NCBI GenBank assembly: GCA_030668065.1
Contig: DAOUUS010000033.1
Coordinates: forward strand, 1-10,459
Direction of reading: 5' to 3'
DNA length: 10,459 nt
Origin: Candidatus Methanophagales archaeon
GTDB lineage: Archaea > Halobacteriota > Syntropharchaeia > Alkanophagales > Methanospirareceae
Positions 7,601 through 10,459 of this stretch are shown here, in pieces. Every line of letters begins with the position of its first letter. Within the stretch, counting starts at the first letter, position 1. A model generated the notes under the pieces. It was not told where the DNA came from and searched no databases. It saw only the letters and a program-made list of their open reading frames with translations. The translations under genes and the position numbers were made by a program.

Positions 7601-8628
7601 ACCTGAACATTCCCGCATGTGTTTGCTGTCCATATGAACGCTTGTGTAGAAGTAGAACCCGCAGAGAGCGAAGGTACAGAATCAGAGGCAACGTAAGAGC
7701 CATCAATATAATATTTTACCGTTGAACTCCCCGCAGACCCGGAACCTTGATTCTTTATCTTTACTGTGTATGTTACCGTAGCGCCTTTTTGTGGGCTATA
7801 GGGATCCACTGAGATGTCTTGTATAATCAAATCAGGCTTCTGTTCCTCAACAACATCAAAATAACAAGTTGCTATTTTAGATTCATCATCTGTCCCCGCA
7901 TCGAATGTAACAGTTCTTGTTCCTGTGGGATAACCAGCAGTAGCTGATTTGGATCGTGTGCAAACAGGTATATCATTTGGCCCCCCAACCACAACTTGCG
8001 TACCGTCCGGTTTTGTTACAGTTAGTTTTGCCGTGCATTCCTTGTTAGTTTGGTAGTATATCAATACGGTATCGCCAACGTTGTATTTGGACTTGTCTGT
8101 CCAAACGTTTATAGATAGGGAAAGTTCTGATTCTAATTTTTTCACATAGTAATTAGAAGACTCTGTTATATCTGCAGCCCATACCTCACGGTCTACCCAG
8201 GAATCATATCGTTTACCTAACTCTTCTTCAAATTCTGCATAAACTTCAGCTTTATCACCAGTTTTAAGCACATCATAGTTATCTAACATTGACCCACCTA
8301 AACTCACAAAAACTCTTATCTCGTCACCAACAGGTAAAGAACCTTCAAGAACCTCATCAATTTTAAAATAATATGCAGTGAAGCCTATAATACAATTTGA
8401 TAATACATGTGTTCCTTTGAACTTGATCTCCTTTGGTTTCTCTCCACTTTCTATCATTATTGATTTATTATCAGAGAGAAATGGCATTATCGCTTCGTCT
8501 GAGAGTTTTAATGCGTTGCCCATTGAATTATCACCGCCATCCACCGCAAAAGCCGTTCCCGGCACTGTACTCATCAAAATCACGAATACGACAATACAAC
8601 TCAACACCTTCTCCACTTTTAACACCAT
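4648..8628 (-). CDS. Giant secreted protein: four CARDB domains, transglutaminase domain, duplicated tail
   Basis: This 1326-residue protein starts with a signal peptide (about 1-28, ending GTAFA). Residues 30-165 are unassigned. Residues 170-260 form a macroglobulin/Ig-like strand domain (KYNVGDTVLIYYQTNKECTA). Four CARDB adhesion modules lie at about 264-371, 373-480, 486-592 and 594-701, most starting KPDL and ending SESNEGNN. A transglutaminase-like domain follows (about 870-980), with Cys920 in PADCDVSSAF, SRASGIPARM, His959 in WFHAWVEAYYEG and Asp974 in WDP: the triad is complete, so it may be a protease or cross-linking enzyme. Residues 1020-1160 are beta-rich, with DYNGDGTTDEE resembling a calcium loop. 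Two WNL...GPDFLNDLT...EPGKGYWIDM modules close the protein. No C-terminal anchor is visible. It leads the surface operon from the promoter at 8694-8709. GGGGG lies about 11 bases before the ATG, a weak ribosome site. Confidence 0.9.
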   Translation of the reverse strand: MVLKVEKVLSCIVVFVILMSTVPGTAFAVDGGDNSMGNALKLSDEAIMPFLSDNKSIMIESGEKPKEIKFKGTHVLSNCIIGFTAYYFKIDEVLEGSLPVGDEIRVFVSLGGSMLDNYDVLKTGDKAEVYAEFEEELGKRYDSWVDREVWAADITESSNYYVKKLESELSLSINVWTDKSKYNVGDTVLIYYQTNKECTAKLTVTKPDGTQVVVGGPNDIPVCTRSKSATAGYPTGTRTVTFDAGTDDESKIATCYFDVVEEQKPDLIIQDISVDPYSPQKGATVTYTVKIKNQGSGSAGSSTVKYYIDGSYVASDSVPSLSAGSTSTQAFIWTANTCGNVQVKAVADATSKVSESNEGNNYKTETVSVICNKPDLIVSSINFNPNPANNGDNVIVSVTVKNQGTGDAGSHYEFLGYPDRYTLLKEWYCSGLNAGASNTFTHTLENVQQSDTYEACADWGQVVQESNENNNCLTAYLEVKESEQKPDLVIQDITWDKSSPKQGDTITYTVTIKNQGSGSAGTSTVKYYIDGSYVTSDSVTSLSAGSTSTQTFTWTANKCGNVLVKAVADANNAVSESNEGNNERTETVSISCNKPDLIIQDISWNPANPEQGDTVTFTVTIKNQGAGSAGTSTVKYYIDGSYVTSDSVTSLSAGSTSTQTFTWTANKCGNVQVKAIADAPNAVSESNEGNNEKTKTVSVTCPDQPITSIVIDGRSKDCEDYAPLNVFFRGSKIHVKLENADEGEHTFDYLLWIDDGNLDVDKDDQWIAGHISSFTSDKQEFDREIPKDCPIGLYRLQVDIFGKKYTSNNFFVIFDHKDVLSRYEIKNYCEDDLTGRREGFLLCFPKFVTNHHSEEVMICMASAAALKSRQSTPHDTKQAMSEFQNWINDHTKPESEFFPPSSIKALILKIKSSGRQPADCDVSSAFLISLSRASGIPARMIHGSGIESTINPFDLGWFHAWVEAYYEGSWQVWDPVFRVTFEEGDDPLYSPYLLHTRYLKKNWDLAFYTSVKDELGKSRSSDYGVRPLLALSVSCPVNVTITDQHDRTISDDGTNEIPDADLLITEDAKIFYLPADLTYSTEIDAYDTGTFNFTRVSPIGNDISITKFENISITSNTKASVDIEPGVTDYTMSIDYNGDGTTDEEKSPDVNETIGQDSYSIQLHTDWNLISLPIMPHDSAVLNVMSSVGSNWNSVWSYETGNWKRYDLTGPDFLNDLTTIEPGKGYWIDMKSEDTLSVSGSEPTTKSISLSAGWNLVGYNSLSSKSTTSAMNSVTGNWNSVWSYEAGNWKRYDLTGPDFLNDLTSLEPGKGYWIDMKSSGTWTLGA
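4678..5145. repeat. Two-unit tandem repeat encoding the C-terminal tail module
   Basis: Units at about 4942-5145 and 4678-4884 encode the two WNL...VWSYE.GNWKRYDLTGPDF modules. Roughly 120 bases of each (around 4680-4804 and 4940-5063) are nearly identical at DNA level, including silent positions, pointing to recent duplication or ongoing gene conversion. Confidence 0.85.
6526..7839. repeat. Four tandem CARDB-encoding repeats, about 320 bp each
   Basis: In reading direction the units are about 7839-7516, 7512-7189, 7173-6853 and 6849-6526. Units 1, 3 and 4 are close, and 3 and 4 are nearly identical over the stretch coding STVKYYIDGSYVTSDSV and its continuation. Unit 2 has diverged (HYEFLGYPDRYTLLKEWYCS) and carries extra cysteines. 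The pattern suggests late duplication of unit 3/4 from a unit-1-like ancestor, with unit 2 older. Confidence 0.85.
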
Positions 8629-8693
8629 CTTCTTTCTTATCCCCCCGTTCCCTTCGTCATTAAGGCAAACCGAAAATCACATTGTAAACTCAC

Positions 8694-8709
8694 ATACTTA
8701 AAACTTCCG
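8694..8709 (-). promoter_or_regulatory. Archaeal BRE/TATA promoter of the surface-protein operon
   Basis: The minus strand reads CGGAAGTTTTAAGTAT: a purine-rich BRE directly followed by a TTTTAAGTAT box. A start about 25 bases downstream (near 8672) gives a leader of about 44 bases to the ATG at 8628. Otherwise 8629-8856 holds no convincing gene. Confidence 0.55.
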
Positions 8710-8856
8710 ATTTTTTGCAGTGTTACTGTCTCTGGCGTATTTACTATCGAAACACTGTGCCTTGTCTTCGTGAACTGTTCCACAGCGATTTCCGCCTGAG
8801 TACCTATATCAAATCATTATCTTCGCTTTTATCCATCAACGATTATTATAGGATTT

Positions 8857-8976
8857 TCAATAAGTCTCGATTTTCAGGTCACGTATACGAGAGAAGTGTT
8901 CGACATTTTTAGTGAGAACAGATTCATTATTAATCAAAGCAATCCCGGCAATCATAGCATCTTCTGGGTCTATCAT
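8857..8976 (-). pseudogene. VapC toxin remnant: C-terminal third only
   Basis: This 39-codon ORF reads MIDPEDAMIAGIALINNESV, then LTKNVEHFSRIRDLKIETY. It matches the end of VapC PIN toxins: the 'D..IAGIA' helix with the third acidic residue, the 'vLTkN..HF.ri' block with the fourth, and the final strand. The first roughly 90 residues, including the catalytic 'DTN' strand, are absent. Its ATG overlaps the VapB stop as ATGA, the normal VapBC junction, so an internal in-frame deletion apparently removed the N-terminal two-thirds and left the start codon in place. The remnant cannot form an active PIN site. Confidence 0.75.
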
Positions 8977-9200
8977 TCTTCTGTTAACCTCAACATTCTA
9001 CCTCTGCTCTTTTCTCGCATCGCCTCGATAACTTGCCACATCTCTTCAGCACCCTCTTCTTTTAAGAATCCAACTATATTCGTCAGCGTTTTCTTATCGG
9101 TTAACCGCGTGATGACACCGTTGAAACGTTCCCCTTCTTCTCTTTCTGCATCCAACCTTGCATATACCTCTTCCGATAAAGATAAGGTCCTGGCACTCAT
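8973..9200 (-). CDS. VapB-type antitoxin, DUF217 family
   Basis: This 75-residue protein begins MSARTLSLSEEVYARLDAER, continues EEGERFNGVITRLTDKKTLT, and ends GRMLRLTEE. The layout 'KTLSL.eeVY.rL...k..gE.F..VI.RL......l..i.G' followed by an acidic toxin-binding tail (EEMWQVIEAMREKSRGR) is that of archaeal DUF217 VapB antitoxins, which bind their own operator through the N-terminus and neutralise VapC through the tail. ATG 9200 is preceded by GGGGG at 9206-9210. The frame is open to 9323, but that extension lacks family resemblance. The VapC partner is only a truncated ORF, overlapping by four bases, so this is an orphan antitoxin. Its first 44 residues are the closest relative in the window of the chimera at 635-1138. 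Confidence 0.85.
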   Translation of the reverse strand: MSARTLSLSEEVYARLDAEREEGERFNGVITRLTDKKTLTNIVGFLKEEGAEEMWQVIEAMREKSRGRMLRLTEE

Positions 9201-9234
9201 TTTTACCCCCTTGTGTATATTATTAATCGTTCTA

Positions 9235-9244
9235 ATAAATATAA
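9235..9244 (-). promoter_or_regulatory. Possible TATA box for the VapB gene
   Basis: The minus strand reads TTATATTTAT. A start about 25 bases on, near 9214, would give a leader of about 14 bases containing the GGGGG ribosome site before ATG 9200. The spacing is right, but the region is A/T-rich, so chance is possible. Confidence 0.35.
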
Positions 9245-9344
9245 CATTTAATGCTTTCGTTGCTAACAAAGGAGATGTAAAGCGCATACCTCTTATTTCG
9301 GGACCGCAATCGGGTTTCAACATATCGCTATTCTCTCGCTTTCC

Positions 9345-9407
9345 TCAGGGGGGATAACTTAAAAGCCTTTCAATCGAATTATCTAGCAAGAACTGGTCTT
9401 TATCCAC
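9345..9407 (-). pseudogene. Possible toxin stub (PIN N-terminus) after the antitoxin-like gene
   Basis: A GTG-started ORF overlaps the stop of the antitoxin-like gene (9400-9669) and reads VDKDQFLLDNSIERLLSYPP, then stops. FLLDNS resembles the first strand of VapC toxins ('fLLDTs'), and the overlapping start is typical of such pairs. A short continuation in another frame, EESERIAIC, resembles the next VapC segment ('E..gE.IAIS'), hinting at frameshift and decay through about 9320. The match is short, so this is tentative. Confidence 0.35.
9355..9371 (-). promoter_or_regulatory. Third BRE/TATA-like element inside the toxin stub
   Basis: The minus strand reads GAAAGGCTTTTAAGTTA, similar to 8694-8709 and 1944-1959. 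It could start a transcript near 9335 that reads into VapB with a long leader. It lies inside the possible toxin remnant, so coincidence is also possible. Confidence 0.3.
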
Positions 9408-9669
9408 CCTCTTCACATTGCCTGGAAATTGTCTCCGAGAGATTACCTTTAATTGACGATAACTCTTGGCGAACCTGGGCAAGAGAAATCTCCAGGTCCG
9501 CCTTCTCTTTTATGTGACGAATGAATGGCTCCCCCTCCTTCTTTCCTTGAATAAAATCAATAAAAACCAGCACTTCTCTTATCTTCCTTTTCCCTAAACT
9601 TTTTATCCTGAATAATATTTCTTCCTCAGCAACTGTTTCAATTGAACTCAGATTACTTTTATATTTCAA
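9400..9669 (-). CDS. Antitoxin-like protein (helical, DUF2281-like head)
   Basis: This 89-residue protein starts with TTG, supported by AAGGTGG at 9671-9677 three bases upstream. Residues 15-45 (EEEILFRIKSLGKRKIREVL, then VFIDFIQGKKE) resemble the helical 'I..L...ki.EVLdFi.fl..kkE' segment of DUF2281-like antitoxins. The tail, EISLAQVRQELSSIKGNLSE followed by TISRQCEEGG, resembles the 'l.eVr..LskI.GSLSE.I...REE' ending common in archaeal proteins encoded just before PIN toxins. That arrangement predicts a toxin immediately downstream, overlapping the stop; only a 20-codon stub is there. No known DNA-binding motif is visible. It is co-oriented with, and 13 bases after, the small secreted ORF. 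Confidence 0.65.
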   Translation of the reverse strand: MKYKSNLSSIETVAEEEILFRIKSLGKRKIREVLVFIDFIQGKKEGEPFIRHIKEKADLEISLAQVRQELSSIKGNLSETISRQCEEGG

Positions 9670-9670
9670 G

Positions 9671-9677
9671 CCACCTT
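9671..9677 (-). promoter_or_regulatory. Shine-Dalgarno site selecting a TTG start
   Basis: The minus strand reads AAGGTGG shortly before the TTG at 9669. No ATG in this frame fits the conserved N-terminal helix better. Confidence 0.5.
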
Positions 9678-9682
9678 AAATA

Positions 9683-9844
9683 TTAAATGCTACATTGAGT
9701 ACCATGTAACGATCCGAGTTCATTTAATCGCTTTGATGTTTCGATTGCGCAATCACTGCTATTCACGGCGAAGACAGAACTCGGAATCGCACTCATCACA
9801 AGGATACACACAACCAAACAACTCCAAACCTTCGTTTTCTTCAT
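9683..9844 (-). CDS. 53-residue secreted peptide or truncated surface-protein N-terminus
   Basis: The ORF has a classical signal peptide: MKKTKVWSC, a hydrophobic core VVCILVMSAIP, then SSVFA with likely cleavage before VNSSD. The mature part is about 27 residues and includes ETSKRLNELGSLHGTQCSI. The signal region parallels that of the giant surface protein (KVLSCIVVFVILMS...PGTAFAV against KVWSCLVVCILVMS...PSSVFAV), so I infer a fragment of a related gene that lost its body and now stops early. A genuine small secreted peptide with two cysteines is the alternative. It starts 33 bases after the rlmE stop; no strong ribosome site is seen. Confidence 0.5.
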   Translation of the reverse strand: MKKTKVWSCLVVCILVMSAIPSSVFAVNSSDCAIETSKRLNELGSLHGTQCSI

Positions 9845-9877
9845 CGCAGTATAATGCTTCTTTGGTAAAGCTTTCTT

Positions 9878-10459
9878 TTATTTTTGTACGGATTCACGAA
9901 ACCCTTTTCCTATCACATAAACCTCAGCACTTCTTTTACGAGATGCTCCGGGCGAATACGCCTTCACATTCCGGAACCTATCCTTCACAGCATTATAAAA
10001 TTGGTTATAGTAATCGCCTTGGAATATCTTTGTCACGAAGTTACCATCAGCTCGTAATAGCGACACAGCAATATTCAACGCTGATTTGCTCAGTTCTAAC
10101 GACCTAAACTGGTCGTAATCTCGGTTACCGGATAAGTTCGGTGCTACGTCAGAAATCACAACATCCACCGTATCTCGGCCTTTCAAAGAATTCGTACCTT
10201 TAATCGCTTTTATAGTCGCTTCTGCATCCGTTATATCGCTCTTTATTATTACCACATGCTCTATCTTTTCTATATGTTGCAAATCTACGCTTATTACCAC
10301 GCCATTATCACCAACCCTCGTTTTTGCTACTTGTGACCAGCCACCGGGAGCGGCGCCCAGGTCTATAACGACATCGCCCGTATTTATTAGCTTGAACTTA
10401 TCTTCTATCTGCATCAATTTGTATGCGGAACGTGACCTATAACCTTCCTCTTTCGCACG
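9878..10459 (-). CDS. rlmE: 23S rRNA (uridine-2'-O)-methyltransferase RlmE (FtsJ/RrmJ), 5' end outside window
   Basis: The visible 193 residues open in mid-protein with RAKEEGYRSRSAYKL, the characteristic RlmE N-terminus, so only a few residues lie beyond the edge. The SAM-binding motif is VVIDLGAAPGGWSQV. The catalytic K-D-K-E set is complete: Lys14 (SAYKL), Asp104 (VVISDVAPNLSG), Lys144 (FVTKIFQG) and Glu179 (RSAEVYVIGKGF), numbered from the first visible residue. The family methylates the 2'-hydroxyl of the A-loop uridine (U2552 in E. coli) during large-subunit maturation, using SAM in the cytoplasm. The protein ends at the core fold; the C-terminal TRAM domain present in some archaeal RlmE proteins is absent. 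It is a housekeeping gene bordering the accessory block. Confidence 0.95.
   Translation of the reverse strand, partial: RAKEEGYRSRSAYKLMQIEDKFKLINTGDVVIDLGAAPGGWSQVAKTRVGDNGVVISVDLQHIEKIEHVVIIKSDITDAEATIKAIKGTNSLKGRDTVDVVISDVAPNLSGNRDYDQFRSLELSKSALNIAVSLLRADGNFVTKIFQGDYYNQFYNAVKDRFRNVKAYSPGASRKRSAEVYVIGKGFRESVQK

Noticed and set aside
5780..7725. Several plus-strand ORFs of 60-109 residues within the giant surface gene
   Set aside because: They are shadows of repeated CARDB and transglutaminase coding sequence; their mutual similarity follows from the repeats.
8637..8813. Open frame of 58 codons (FDIGTQAEIAVEQF...) ending just before the giant gene
   Set aside because: It has no convincing start or ribosome site, overlaps the likely promoter, and resembles no known family.
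9201..9323. Upstream extension of VapB (MLKPDCGPEIRGM...)
   Set aside because: DUF217 proteins begin near MSxKTLSL; the extension covers the promoter region and possible toxin debris.
8896..9357. Plus-strand ORF of 153 residues
   Set aside because: It is antisense to VapB and the VapC remnant, which have clear family motifs.
9733..10107. Plus-strand ORF of 124 residues
   Set aside because: It is antisense to rlmE, whose catalytic motifs are all in the minus frame.

Overview
The window (about 10.5 kb, moderate GC) looks like a chromosomal segment of a euryarchaeote, probably a methanogen or anaerobic methane oxidiser (Methanosarcina-like or ANME-1/Methanophagales-like). The signs are the archaeal UPF0216 (DUF61) protein, DUF217-type VapB antitoxins, secreted proteins built from CARDB, PKD and DUF4430-like modules, an archaeal-style RlmE, and BRE/TATA-like promoters in place of -35/-10 boxes. 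The lineage is an inference from protein style. Every supportable gene is on the minus strand, so transcription runs from high to low coordinates.

Layout in reading direction. At the right edge is the 3' part of rlmE, the 23S rRNA 2'-O-ribose methyltransferase, with all four catalytic residues. Next come a 53-residue signal-peptide-bearing fragment and a TTG-started antitoxin-like gene whose apparent toxin is only a 20-codon stub. A full-length VapB antitoxin follows, whose overlapping VapC reading frame keeps only the C-terminal third. Then comes a cell-surface operon: a 1326-residue secreted protein (four CARDB domains, a transglutaminase domain with an intact Cys-His-Asp triad, and a duplicated C-terminal module), followed almost without gap by two paralogous secreted proteins. 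These two share their signal peptide, N-terminal domain and C-terminal domain but carry different middles (PKD versus Ig-like plus DUF4430-like). After them lies a second defence/toxin-antitoxin block: a 50-residue putative antitoxin overlapping a PIN-like nuclease, a chimeric gene joining a VapB N-terminus to the surface proteins' C-terminal domain, and a 37-residue TTG-started antitoxin-like ORF. The left edge holds a UPF0216 gene that runs off the window.

Two themes stand out. First, the surface operon grows by copying modules: the C-terminal domain occurs three times in the window, the N-terminal region twice, CARDB four times and the C-terminal tail module twice, often nearly identical at DNA level. 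Second, both flanks are littered with antitoxins whose toxins are missing or truncated. The most remarkable object is at their meeting point: an in-frame VapB/surface-domain fusion that has no signal peptide and sits directly downstream of a PIN-like gene.
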